Under the pieces are notes generated by a model. The model saw only the letters and a list, made by a program, of their open reading frames with translations, did not search any database and was not told the origin of the DNA. Of a stretch of 64,000 nucleotides of DNA, positions 49,564 through 61,120 are shown in pieces. The translations under genes and the position numbers were made by a program. How positions within the stretch are numbered: position 1 is the first letter of the stretch; every line of letters starts with the position of its first letter. Source of the DNA: Cichorium intybus (Eukaryota; Streptophyta; Magnoliopsida; Asterales; Asteraceae). Where the stretch lies: assembly GCA_023525715.1 (NCBI GenBank), contig CM042010.1, forward strand, positions 64,397,966-64,461,965, written 5' to 3'.

Positions 49564-51975
49564 TAGATGAATTGGTGAAATTAATAAATTCAACATTTTC
49601 CCAATCGGTCAATGTCGGGATCTTTGCAGATAAAGTAAGGTCCTTTTTCCTTTTCTTTTTTCATTAATTTTTTTATAAATAAATGATTTTTTTCTCCCTT
49701 ATTTTCAGTTTTGTTACCTCACATTTATTATATAAAATTTTAAATCCTTAAAAGATTTTTATGTTTCAATATAACAGATTGTGTCACAAAGCACAAATGC
49801 AAGCAGCAACAGTGTCTTATATGGTTATGGACATGTCATTGTTATGGTTACTTCATAGGTAAATACCGTCATATAATATATTCTTTCTTTTTATAGTTTC
49901 TGTTTATTAGATAAATGAGGCTTAAAAATATTTGAGAAAATAACAACACACTTACATAAATTGAAAAAATAATTATTTGTATCAAGTAAAAAAGACAATA
50001 TATAACTTACCAGATAAAGTCATACCCTATATAAAAAAATATATTAAACGCATTAATTTCGCAAGTTTTAATAAAAATACTAAACTTATTCGGATTTATT
50101 TTTCTTCATGAATGTAGGTCCCGCATGCCATGGAAATACTTCTTGCCAAATTGAACAAAGTTTGCATCTTCACAATTCCAAAGTATTTAAGCTACTCAGA
50201 GGTATTGTAAAATTACCTATATACCCTTCTTGCATTCATTACTTCCTAAAAATAAACAGAATCTTCCAAACACAACACCATTAGACACTGTCATCCATAC
50301 CATATTTATAACAACTGATTATCTGATTTTAATTATTAAATATTACACAAACACATTCAAAAATCAAAATAAGAAAAAGACTATTTAATTTTGCAGGCTG
50401 CATTTGAATCAAAAGAGACTTACTACAGAGCCATTGGTTACCAAGAAGAAGACGGAAAGCTTGAAAGTACAGATAGTTATGTACGAAGGTTAACCCAACA
50501 TATGAAATTATACGGAGCTTTAATACAGGTTTTTAAAAGATTAATAAACTTTTTTATATTTAAATTTTTCACACCTGTTTCTAAAGACATAATAATAAAT
50601 CTTTTTTTCTTTTATCGTTTCAGACTGAAGTTTATGGTGTCCGAAATTTGCATGAAATTAAAGAGGGTTGGAAATGGCTTGCAAGATTTTTAAATGCACT
50701 TCCAGAAAATATATACACTGCAGTTGCACTTCAGGCATTTATATAGGTGAGTTGATGTTAAAACAGGTTGATTTAAATTACATTTTTGGTCCCTCGGTTT
50801 AGTTGTTTTTTGCAATTTTGGTCCCAAAAATGTAAGGAACTGGAACCAATAGTGTTGCAAAAACCTTAAATAACGACGAAAATTGCTAAATAAAACTTTT
50901 CAGGACCTAAATAGCAGAAGAAAACCTTTGGGGACCAAAATTGCAAAAATCACTTTTTGAACCTGAAGTGCCAAAGAAAACCTCAAATAAGGACCAAAAT
51001 TGTAAAAGAAAACTTTTGGGACCAAAATTGAAAAATCATCACTTTTTGGTTCTAGAATTGCGAAAGAACATTTTTTGGGACCAAAATGAGAACTATACTC
51101 GGACCAAAAATGCTACAAAAACCTCAAATAAGGACCAACATTGCAAAAGAAAAAATTTTGTGACCAAAATTTCAAGACAACTTTTTTTAACCAAATTTGA
51201 CAAAAGAACTTTTTGGGACCAAAATTGCTGAAGAAAAACATTTGGGACCAAAATTGCTAAAATATCACTATTTGGGACCAGAATTACAATAGAACAATTT
51301 GTGGGACCGAATTGGGAAGTCAGCTAATACTTAGACTAAAAATGTTACAGAAATCTCAAATAATGACCAAAATTGCAAAAGAAATTTTTTGGCATCGAAA
51401 ATTGCAAAAGAATTTTTTTGCAACCAAAATTACAAAAAACAACTTTTCGAGACCAAAATTGCAAAAGAAAACTCTTTAGGACCAAAATTAAAAAAATCAG
51501 TTGTACTTAGGGACCAAAAACGTAATTTCCTAAAGACCAACCAAATATGGTCATATTCATGGGAATGTAATTACTCATTCATTAACTTTCTTATTCCATT
51601 CCATCCAACCAAACAACGAAACAGGCTCTTATCTTTAATCAACTAACCATCAAATTATTCCCTTTTTAGTTGGCGGGATTCGGTCTATACAAAACATACA
51701 AAAACCAGTTCAAGAAGCTACTAAACATCATATCCCGCGACTTCCTTAACGCGTTAAAGGAACGCGAAGATCCAAAAGTGAAAAAAGCCGTGATAAGTTT
51801 AGAGAATTACATCCAATCAAACCACTTCCAAAAAGAACCCGAAGGACGAATTCTACAAGAATCTTTACTATCTCACGGTCTTGTCCCTAATGAATCCAAC
51901 TATAATGACAACTCATCTGGATACCAACAAAATTACAATTATAATTCGCCGAACAGGTTTGTTTATCGGCGATGA
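49564..51975 (+). pseudogene. GLE1: GLE1 mRNA-export factor, C-terminal exons only, with two in-frame stops
   Basis: Six exons with GT-AG borders can be joined: 49564-49634, 49778-49858, 50118-50201, 50397-50528, 50624-50746 and 51670-51975. They encode the C-terminal GLE1 domain, which in plants acts at the nuclear pore with the LOS4/DBP5 helicase in mRNA export (family knowledge). Recognisable parts are VPHAMEILLAKLNKVCIFTI, AIGYQEEDGKLESTD, MKLYGALIQ, GWKWLARFLNALPENIYTAV and YKTYKNQFKKLLNIISRDF. The last exon runs to a natural stop after NRFVYRR. The final codon of the second exon (49856-49858) and of the fifth (50744-50746) is TAG where plant GLE1 has Gln (CAG). The exons for the N-terminal half are absent; the left side runs into element L. 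It is a 5'-truncated pseudogene, with good splice sites that suggest fairly recent loss. The domain call is firm; inactivity is inferred from the stops and truncation. Confidence 0.85.
50775..51528. mobile_element. Foldback/MITE-like element in GLE1 intron (754 bp)
   Basis: Ends AAATTACATTTTTGGTCCCT and, in reverse, AAATTACGTTTTTGGTCCCT match at 19 of 20 positions and resemble the MITE at 49140. The interior is an irregular tandem array of units like GGACCAAAATTGCAAAAG, about 15-20 copies. Open frames inside it are repeat artefacts. I could not define a target duplication. Confidence 0.7.
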
Positions 51976-53004
51976 GTGAATTTACCCGCCGAAAATCTTT
52001 GTTTTTGAAGTTTGAGTTAGAAGTTCAGGGGCTGTTTGGTAACATCGAATGGATTCGTACACAGGTCACATCTGAGTCGGTAAGCATTTAGTGTTTGACA
52101 ACAATGTTACAAATACGACAACCGCTTATTTGTATTTAATTGTTACATATGAATGTATCGATAGTGTAGATTTATATGAATGCGAGTCTAATCGCGGTTG
52201 TATTCGAGTTTTTATTTTTTTTACTAATATGGCCTATAAATTTCGTTCATGAAAAATGTAAGTCATGCTTTTAGTGGTTGAATTGTGTAAGTCAACATCT
52301 CGTGAAGATGAAAATTCTTTTGGGGTTAAAAATATATGAGCTAAGAGCATTTTTGTAAAAAGTAGCAAACTACAATGACGAAAGTTGAAATTTACCTAAT
52401 AATCTAGCTAAAAATGGGAACAGGTGAATGAGTATTTAATTTTCTATAGAGTTGAAAGTCCTTTGAAGTGTATTTGAATGTATAAAACTTTATAAATTAT
52501 TTTATTAATGTATAAAACTTCATAAATTATTTTATTAATGCATAAAACTTCATAAATTATTTTATTTTGTAAGGTGAACAGTGCCAAACTCGATTTTTTT
52601 AAATGGAATATAGGCTTCATATTATAAATGGGATTGGTGGTTTAGTGATCGACAGTTAAGTCATCGTTTTTTTTATTTATGTTATAATATTCGTCATATA
52701 CGATTGACCAACCTCGTATTCATGATTGGGGTAAAAAGTTTGACTAACCGACAGTGTAATAGAATTATTGATGATTGATTTTTTATACACGTCTAAATTT
52801 CAGATTTTAAGATCGTTAGATGTTACTTCTAGGTCAAACTTTTAAATGATAAACATATTTGGTCTAAACATGTTCTATGCAAATATATTTTTGTATATTG
52901 TATAACTAGAGCAGATTCATAGGTAAATAGATTACAAACGAGTAGTTTATTTTTTAAAACCCTATACGATCATTCATCTTACACATCTTTTTCAAGAAAT
53001 GATA
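51976..53004. other. Downstream of the GLE1 remnant, no gene
   Basis: It probably includes the former 3' UTR. Nothing is recognisable beyond the short tandem repeat at 52479. A stretch near 52025 (GGGGCTGTTTGGTAACATC) looks like a transposon end but I found no partner. Confidence 0.55.
52479..52570 (+). repeat. 32-bp tandem repeat, about three copies
   Basis: Units of TATAAAACTTCATAAATTA plus TTTTATTAATG start at about 52480, 52512 and 52544. Copies two and three are nearly identical. Confidence 0.88.
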
Positions 53005-54298
53005 AATGAAGTAATGAACCTTTACATTATTGTATTTAAGCTTTTTCAAGTTCGTGATCTTATAATCAATTAAATTTATTTTTGTAACTAGATTCAAACT
53101 TTGACTGATAAGTAAAATGGTAAGATTGTTTTATCTTCGTTTTTGAGAAAATATTATGGAACTCAACTTTTAAAATTGACCTAACAACTTTTGATCAATC
53201 AATCACATACATACTTATATATTTTGGATTGCATACTCGGGTATCAAAAAAAGTATTACTTGCATTACAAATTTATGTTCTAAAATGTGTTATTTGCACC
53301 CATTTTTAATCAATGATATATTTTATATATAACAAGTCCAATGACCACATCGAGAGATGAAAATTTTGAGTTATTTATCTTTGAATATAACTGGATTTGA
53401 AATTTATTATATTTAATAGGTCAAAGTTCAAATTACTGTAATATGAAATTTTAGGTAAAGATAAAATAATCAATGGGAAAACCCTAGATACACCTAAAAT
53501 CTATTTTCACAGGATGTCCGTCTTAATCATTATATTTGCAATTTGTCAAAATAAACTATTTTATATTTTGAAATTGTCTAATCTAAGATATTGTAATATG
53601 TAAATCCTTGATAGTGGTTTACGTAGTCTATGTGGCTTAGAAAAACCCAAATTGATTATTCTCCAATGCAAAAGCCAATTATGTTATTATTTTTTAAAAT
53701 AAAACTATTTCATGTTTTGACAATGCCTAAAATAATGTTTTGTAACCCACAAGCCTTTGACAACCGGTTACCTAGTAGTGTGACCTAAAAAAGAAATTGT
53801 ATGACATTATTGATATCGCTTTTAAGCTTATATGGAAATTAGAGATCAACTTCAAATCCAATATATCATCTCATAGAAAATTATAGGATTTTTTTAGGGT
53901 TTATAAATCATAATGGCTTTTTTTTTTGAAAATTAAGCTAATAAATTTTGTCAATCTTTAATGTTAATATCTATTTTCTCTTCATTTTGTACATATTGTA
54001 TATAAAATTTAGTTATCAAAATTTTGGTTGTATTAGTTGGCCAACTATTAAATGCATCAAATTCCACCATCGTCATTTTTGTTAGCGCCATCAATTCCAC
54101 AATTGGAGTATGCTTAGGCCGCAAGTTAACTATAATGGAACTTGAATAAGCAATAATATCTGAGATTCACCGGAGGTAGTCAATAATAGAGCTACATAGA
54201 AGGCAATCAAGTTAACTGTAACATAGCTCGAATAACCATTATATAACAGATAGAATCTAAATATATGTTGTATTTATCCTTTTGATTGACTTCCCCAA
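53005..54298. repeat. Dispersed repeat R1, copy 2 (without MITEs)
   Basis: Colinear with 18278-20196 minus M1 and M2, and so provides empty sites for both. It ends where element E begins. Only the left arm of the inverted repeat is present here. Confidence 0.78.
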
Positions 54299-54302
54299 AC
54301 TG

Positions 54303-57120
54303 TTTGGCAACTCAGGTATATCTAAAAACTCTATTACATTTCAACTTCTGATCCTTAATTCCTTAATACAAGATGTGTTTCTCACACTTGCGCCATATGC
54401 AGGGACTAATTGGAATACGAAGGCTGATGCATAGGAGCTTATTCAGATCATGAAGCACTGCTGCTGTCACATGGATCGGGATTATAGGCTCATGCGATTT
54501 TTGTGTTTAGTTAGATATTTTGATTTTATTACTAGCTAGAGATTGCATGTAACATTGTTGTCATATTTTACATTGCTTGAGCATATTTATTTTAGTTTTA
54601 AATGAAAACAGGTATATTTCTTTTTATAAAAGCATGGTTTTTTTATTCAAAATATTATCCATACAATGTCTTACGTATGAAAGTGTTGGTTGCATAAGTA
54701 GTAATAATTTGAATGTTGATACATCCAAAAGTTTGTTGGATATATAATGGTGTTTGTATGATTGTTTAAATTGGATTTAAATAAGAATTGCATCACCAAA
54801 GATCCAAGTGGACAGAATTTTGGAATCATTTGACTTAGAGTCATATCATGAACGAAACTCTTAATTAAATTGGTAAATTGACAAAGTCATAATTCACATG
54901 GAGATGTGAATGAAATTAAGATTATAGGGCAATGTACACACTAGTTCTTATGAACTGTCCAGATTTACCACTAGACACAATTAATTATACTTCATTATAG
55001 CTGCTAATTGCTTTAGCAAATATAACTTTGTTTTATGTAATAAACATTAGTTCGAAACCTTGAATTGTTCAATGGTTTCATAAGTGAAGTATAAAATCAA
55101 CTAAGTAAAAGCATTTGAGTAATGAGTTTTAAAAAAGGAACTGTGAAACTGTTTTACAATAATCTCCTTCTAGAACACTATAGTGTTTTAGTGGGTCTTA
55201 AAGGAAAAGTCGAATATTGTTTGAAATTCGGTCCTCGATGTGTCGGAAACACTTCCAATTAGTTTCAAAAGATAAGACCTTAGAAACTACAAATACCTTA
55301 GAACCACATTTCAACTAAGTAGGTTGCACAAACACCATCTGAACTGTAAAGTAGGGTTCATCCCTCACTGGCACATATGATAGTCTAGGGTTATGAAGTG
55401 TTCATTTGAAACTCATAACTAGCATGAACGTGATCAAAATAGTGTCATTTCATTAGTCATCCCACAAGTCCTTTGTATACCTGTTACAAGTCTTCTGAAA
55501 ACAAAAGTGTTTGTGCCTCAAAGAAGAGTCTTTCTTTAGAAAGAGCTCATATCCAAAGAAACTAGTGGGAGTAAGATTGATCTTGAATGGGTTCAAGGGT
55601 CAACCAATGAAAAGAACCTTTAGTTAACACTAGCACTTAACTAAGGATAGGATTCATGTTAAAAGAACTTGACATATCTACACTTCTTTTGCAAGTCTAG
55701 TAGAGATAGTCACTCTCATAGATATTATGGTCTCATATTACTGATAATGACACAATGATTAATGGTAAAGACTAAGTTAGTAAGGATGAGTTATCCAACT
55801 ACATGGAAGTATTGGGGCGTCCGGTTGCTGCCAAATTATACAGGATAAAAATGAAGCGAGACTCGGTCCATGTTTAAATTTGATCGATACTACACCTGGC
55901 CTAAAAACCAGTGGGAGTAATTGGATCATCAAAGGAAGAAAAACATAGATAGGAATGTACATACATTCGAAGTAAGATTGGTTGAGTAGGACTATACTCA
56001 AACTCAAGAAATGGAGTCTGAAAAGGGCACTCTCATCAGTAGCTTAGAAGGAATCTATTGGAATATTGTTTACCACATCTGCACCCTGTGAGACATGGCA
56101 AAATGGATGTTTTGAGACCGCTTTCCTTAAATGGAAAATAAAGTGGTTGTGTGCATGGCACAACCATGGGGTTTTGAACATACCAAATATCCAAATAGAG
56201 TGTACAAAGCCTTAAAGATTCATCTGTAGAATCAAACAAGCACCTCGTAGCTAGAATCTTTGAGGCCATGAAATATGCCAAGGAGTTTGGATTTTCATAA
56301 AGCAAAGATGGGACCTGTAGTTATGTCAAACCTAGCAAGAGTAACATTATAATCTGCCTGATAATGTATGTTGATAACATACAGCTTATAGTAAGCCATT
56401 TCTCATTGTTACAAAGTGTAATAAATTGGCTTTGAGGAAATGTTTCGCTGTAAAGATCTCAGGAGATGTAATATGCATACGTGGTATAAGTATCTATAGA
56501 GATTGATGAAAAGCGTCTTAAGGGACTCAGCCAAAGTACATCTGGAATATGATCTTGAAGAAATCCAAGATGCATGACTCTAAGCAAAGGGTTTCTGATC
56601 ATAACATAGAATTGATTAAGAAGCAATGTTCTGGTACTAGAGAAGCACTGGAAAATATGAGTCGAGTCCCATGAGCTTTGGCTATAGGATCGATCATAAG
56701 TGTCATGACATGTACTTCTACTAAAAACTAATCTGCTTGGAGCATAGTAAGTCAGTTACCAGACAGACTTGGAAAATGTCACTAGACGGTGGTTAAAAGC
56801 ATTATAAAACATACATGAGAATAACAAAGATCTGTGTTTAGGATGAATGGGAAACAGGAATAATTTGGAAAGGTTTCAAAGCTGAAATTGATGGCTAACT
56901 CCACATAAAGTCCGAATATTCATGTCAGCTAGCAATGTTGTATCAGAAGACTACATGGTTGAAGGATTTCATCGGTATCTTAATGGTTATTCTCAACATC
57001 AGTAAATACCTTGAAATCTTTTAGACACCAAGGGTGCATTCATCTTGACTGATGAACCCAAGGGCCATGAGAAGTCAAAACACATAATCGGAAAGTACCG
57101 ACATATTCCAAAGTTGAGTT
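54303..57120 (+). pseudogene. Element E decayed pol
   Basis: The order follows A and D. Protease-start sequence TACAAGATGTGTTTCTCACAC lies near 54370. The pre-integrase segment is at about 54,810 and the integrase end at about 55,520-55,620. RT follows, with KMDVLRPLSLNGK near 56,110 and LIMYVDNIQLI near 56,370. In the last, the second Asp of the catalytic YVDD box is Asn. RNase H traces (LTDEPKGHEKSKH) lie near 57,050-57,090. Stops and frameshifts are frequent and no frame exceeds about 90 codons. Similarity to A is best at the nucleotide level. Confidence 0.82.
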
Positions 57121-57961
57121 AGGAGAGAATATAACATAACATAATGAGACATCATCGGAAGGGTATCCGATCGGATAATCTGCAATAAGATTGACACAAA
57201 ACAAAATGAAGGTCATTTTGGGTACATAGACAACTAGAAATTTTACTTAATAGTTTAATAGAACTAGAAACATATAATAGTATTAAATTTTATCTGATTT
57301 GGTGATTATCATGTGGAGACTTGGTAATAAGCTTGAGAGCTACCACTTACATCAATTTAACATTGTCTTTCACTTTACCATGTTTAGAATCCGCTTCCTG
57401 AGTATTAATTTGCTCAAACTCCCACAGTCAGTCGTACTCTTGGAAGCAAGTAGTGATTTAAGACTGTCACGGAGTATTATTAGATTGTCTATAGAGATTA
57501 GACATAGCATGGTGACTGCGACTAATACTCATGAGTACTTGATAGAGATTCGAGTAGTGGAACAACTCGCACGTAGAGATTACTTTATGGATTAAGTCAC
57601 AAGTAATCTAGGATGATAATGTATTTTATTTTTAAAACCGAGATGCATGAGGATTTGCTCTATGATTCTGTTATGCATTGGTCTGCTCAAACGTTGTCGA
57701 GGTAGTTATACAGGGTATGTTCATGTATGACATGATGAAATAGACAGAGACTATGTATTCAAAGTTTATATGTTCCTTCTTCCCTAACAAAGAGAAGCGA
57801 TATACGTGGACCCTTTGATGATTTGATGTTGACATTAAAGTACTCGGCCGAGTCTGGACTAAATTGATGTGTTCAATTGAATAGTTTGTGTAGTCATCAT
57901 AAGTCTCTATCAGGAAACAAAATTTTGAACTTTTGGGAATTGACCTTATCCATGTCCCAAG

Positions 57962-58715
57962 TGAAGGGTTTTTCTAGCAAACAATGAACATAAAATAATC
58001 TTTGGTTCACATGCAACCCTAGAAAGATCTATGTTTTCTTCTATGAAGATAATAAACTAAAACCTAAAGGCCAACAATGATTTCTAAAGTTTAAATCAGA
58101 AGAACCAACCTTTGAATCTTGTCCTTGAAGCTAGCAGCAAAAGTATCCTGCTTCAGATGCAAATCATACCCACAGCAATGGAGAAGACAGTCCAGCAGAG
58201 TAATCTTGGTTGAAGTTGGCGTGAATAATGGGGAGCCAGAGGGTTCCTTTTATAGCCTCCTAGGGTTACACCTGAAACCCTAAGGAGCCTCCATGTGGGC
58301 AAACCTGTTGACCACTTGGACCAGATCCCTAAACCCTAATTAGGGTTTTCGCCAACCCTAGAGAAGCCTCCAAGGGTGGCGCCACTTTTGGCCCCTGGAC
58401 TTCTCTTTGCCAGTTATTCAACTATTGAATAAATACAAACTAGTCCTTACAAATTTAATCACTAAATTAAATCCAATTAATTCTATATTAAATCTCAATT
58501 AATTATTATAGTTTCTAATTAATATATTAACACTTAAATATATTAATAAACCATTTAATTAATTCTATTGATTTATTACACAATTAATAAATCAACCTTT
58601 TACTCAACTGAACTCTATCCTGACCTCCAGCTATGAGGGCAACCCAAATGGACTTTGCTTCAATTAACAAGATAAATATAGTTGTAAAGTCATGGCTTAG
58701 ACACATAATCCAACA
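57962..58715 (-). mobile_element. Solo LTR F (754 bp) in element E
   Basis: Flanked by CCAAG at 57957-57961 and 58716-58720. On the plus strand it runs from TGAAGGGTTTTTC to CACATAATCCAACA, so it is a minus-strand LTR of the TGTTGGATTA group. No interior remains. Confidence 0.92.
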
Positions 58716-58891
58716 CCAAGTTCATAAAAGATATATTGTAGAACGGAGGAATAGATGATCTCTTATCTATGGGTCGTCTCGTGATCATGATCTTGATCGG
58801 AGTTTAGCAGTTGCATTGGATGTTACACTCTTTACAGATTATCTGAAAGTATCAAACCACATAAAGTTAATGACATATCCAAGTCGAAGAC

Positions 58892-59591
58892 TGTTGGAAA
58901 TAGTGTCCAAGGTCAACAACTTGTGGTGATATTTCTATTAATAGCAGGGTCCTTTTGGGTTGCCCTCACGACCCAGTAAAACATACAGTAGCAGAAAAGA
59001 TAGAAGAATGATCAGTTTATTAATTTATTGAGAAATAAATTAATCAGAAATTAACTGATAAATTAATTGGAATTAATTTATAGAAATTAATTAGAAGGAC
59101 TGGATTGTAATTAATTAAAAGTTTAATTAATAGAAATAAGTCCAGGGGTGCGGCCGTCAAAAAGCTCCTTAAGTTTGGAATCCTAAGAGCCCTCTAGTAT
59201 AAATAGAGGCCTTGGGGTCAAACCCTAAGGCATCCAATACCCTCAAAGTGGAGCCGCCACCTCTCCTTCTCCATCCCTCTTCCCTTTGTCGAATTCAAAA
59301 CCCTTCCTAAAGGGTTTTCTGGATCGACATTCACCTTCCAAAGGGTTTCTGTCTGTTTTTTCTTCTAGTGTTCTTGGGTGTGAATCATTAAAGGGATTCT
59401 GGTTTGGATCCTTACATCCAAACCAAGGTATGAATTCATATTCATCTTCTTGTTTATGCAATTGCTTAGAACATATGATCCTGATTATGAACATGATATG
59501 ATCTTGTTAGTTAATCTGCTCATATTATGGGATTTAATCTGTTTTGTCTTTTGCTGCATGATTAATCTGTTAATTTATTAAAATTCCAACA
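58892..59591 (+). repeat. Element E 3' LTR (700 bp)
   Basis: Begins TGTTGGAAATAG after the degenerate tract CCAAGTCGAAGAC and ends ATTCCAACA, giving matching inverted ends. A TATA-like AGTATAAATAGAGG lies near 59198. It abuts an inverted Cassandra LTR at 59592. Confidence 0.85.
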
Positions 59592-59745
59592 GCTACCCCC
59601 TGGAATTTCTCCTAGCCGGGGGCATGCTTAACTACAGAGTTCTTACGAGACCTGCTGCCCTCACGGTTTTAAAACACGTTGTGAAAGAAAGGTATCTGCA
59701 TCCATTATAAGGAAATGCTTCGTTCTCCTACCCGGTCGATGTGGG
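59592..59745 (-). mobile_element. Cassandra-like LTR fragment, inverted, with 5S rRNA sequence
   Basis: The complement reads from CCCACATCGACCGGGTAGG through a 5S-like stretch (AAGAACTCTGTAGTTAAGC) to AAATTCCAGGGGGTAGC. It corresponds to the first two thirds of the LTR at 59764 and is cut inside the 5S C-box region, where element E's LTR begins. Confidence 0.8.
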
Positions 59746-59763
59746 AAAAGGGGAAGAGATATT

Positions 59764-60311
59764 TGATCCCATAACGACCGGGTAGGAGAACTAAGCATTC
59801 CATTATAAGGGATGTGGATACCTACCTATCACAACGCATTTTAAAGCCATGAGTGAAATAGATCTCATAAGAACTTTGTAGTTAAGCGTGCTCGGGTGGG
59901 AGAAATTTCAGGATGGATGACCCCCTGGGAAGTTTTCACATTGGGTGGCCCAAAATAGACTATATTGTGGTACGTGCGACTGGGGGATGTTACAGACGGT
60001 ATCGGAGCTAGGTGCACGAGATCGGTACGTTCGACGAGGATGTCGAACCCTGTAGTGGGTGGAGAAAGGGGGGAGATTCTGATCCCACATCGACCGGTAG
60101 GAGAACTAAGCATTCCCTTATAAGGGATGTGGATACCTACCTTTCATGATGCGTTTTAAAGTCGTGATGGCAGCAAATCTCATAAGAACTCTGCAGTTAA
60201 GCATGTGTCCGGGTGGGAGAAATTTCAGGATGGGTGACACCCTATGAAGTTTTCACACTGGGTTACCCAAAGTGGACAATATTGTAGCATGTGCGATTGG
60301 GAGATGTTATA
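59764..60311 (+). mobile_element. Cassandra-like TRIM with 5S rRNA-derived LTRs
   Basis: Two LTRs (59764-59994 and 60080-60311, about 231 bp each) begin TGATCCCA and end TGTTACA or TGTTATA. Between them are a primer-like site CGGTATCGGAGC (59997-60008), about 55 bp, and a purine tract (60062-60078). Each LTR carries sequence like plant 5S rRNA: AAGAACTCTGCAGTTAAGC, then CGGGTGGGAGAAATTTCAGG and ATGGGTGAC. These are the 5S internal promoter A- and C-box regions, at 59857-59946 and 60173-60264. Carrying 5S sequence in the LTRs is the hallmark of Cassandra elements. There is no coding capacity. A purine tract (59746-59763) also precedes the first LTR. Confidence 0.82.
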
Positions 60312-60319
60312 TAAGCATT

Positions 60320-61120
60320 GATTCTAGTGCATGGATGAAGTTTCCACTTCTCCTTTCCTTTTACTTACGTTCTCTTCAATATTAGACAATATTAGATTCC
60401 ATACCCTAGTTGTTGAGTGTAATCTATAGAGGTGTCCCTCTAAACAACCATATCCAATGATATATGAATTGAAACTAATAGTTATATTATTATGTCTAAA
60501 TGTAAAAGCATAGCCAACATTTGCTAATTTAGATACAACGAACAAATTTCGAGTTATACTTGATGCATAAAGACCATCATCAAGACTTAAACAACGAGCG
60601 CTTTATAAAAATAACGAAGGTGATTCAACCATGTATTGTTTAAGTCTTTAACATTTCCAACTTTAATAGTTCTTTGATTTGGATCCAACTTTCAGATTGT
60701 ATGGAATCAATGTAATTAACTAGATACATGAACCATGGTGCCAGAATTAGTCCACCATGTATTTATAGGTACGTCAACATTAAGGGACTTACAAATCATA
60801 AATGTACTTGAATTACCTTTCTTTTCATGTCATTATTTCAATTTAGGTCAATCTCGTTATGCATTCCTTTTGTAACAACAAAACTTTCAAGGAGGTTTGC
60901 CTTGCCAATTTTGTCCAATCGTAATTGTACTCGTCTTTTAGACCTTACTATAACTACATAGGTCATAGTATCACTTATCCAAGGCTTTACCATTTAAAAG
61001 TGATATTAAAGCAATTCATCTCGTAATTGTACTCGTCTTTTAGACCTTAGTATAACTACATGGTATCACTTATCCAAGGCTCTACCATTTTAAAAGTGAT
61101 ATTAAAGCAATTCATGGGAT
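60320..61120 (-). pseudogene. Copia gag-protease fragment, decayed
   Basis: On the minus strand it reads FICKSLNVDVPINTWWTNSG and TMVHV near 60,800-60,740, the copia protease start with Asn in place of the catalytic Asp. Further on come LDDGLYASSITRNLFVVSKL, then ANVGYAFTFRHNN and LEGHLYRLHSTTR, the usual end of the protease domain before the pre-integrase region. The right-hand part (60,850-61,115) would be gag but is not clearly readable. Stops and frameshifts are present. The family differs from A, D, G and L. Confidence 0.72.
60919..61115. repeat. 102-bp imperfect tandem duplication
   Basis: TCGTAATTGTACTCGTCTTT at 60919 and again at 61021. The second copy lacks 8 bp and has few substitutions. 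Confidence 0.88.

Larger units (their letters stand above)
54303..59591 (+). mobile_element. Element E: 5'-truncated, decayed copia element with 3' LTR
   Basis: It starts within sequence matching A just before the protease site (ACTCAGGTATATCTAAAAAC compares with A near 11487). It continues through decayed protease, integrase, RT and RNase H to a 3' untranslated part and 3' LTR. No 5' LTR or gag is present. The LTR (TGTTGGAAATAG ... ATTCCAACA) differs from the A/D type. Solo LTR F is inserted at 57962. Confidence 0.85.

Noticed and set aside
50941..51646. Two frames of 85-96 codons in the GLE1 intron
   Set aside because: They are translations of the GGACCAAAATTGC tandem array.
52020..52060. 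GGGGCTGTTTGGTAACATC as a hAT or Harbinger transposon end
   Set aside because: No matching inverted end or target duplication was found within the next few kb.
59857..60264. Functional 5S rRNA genes
   Set aside because: The 5S-like stretches are diverged, incomplete at the ends and embedded in LTRs with primer and purine tracts, so they are Cassandra-like parts and not 5S genes.
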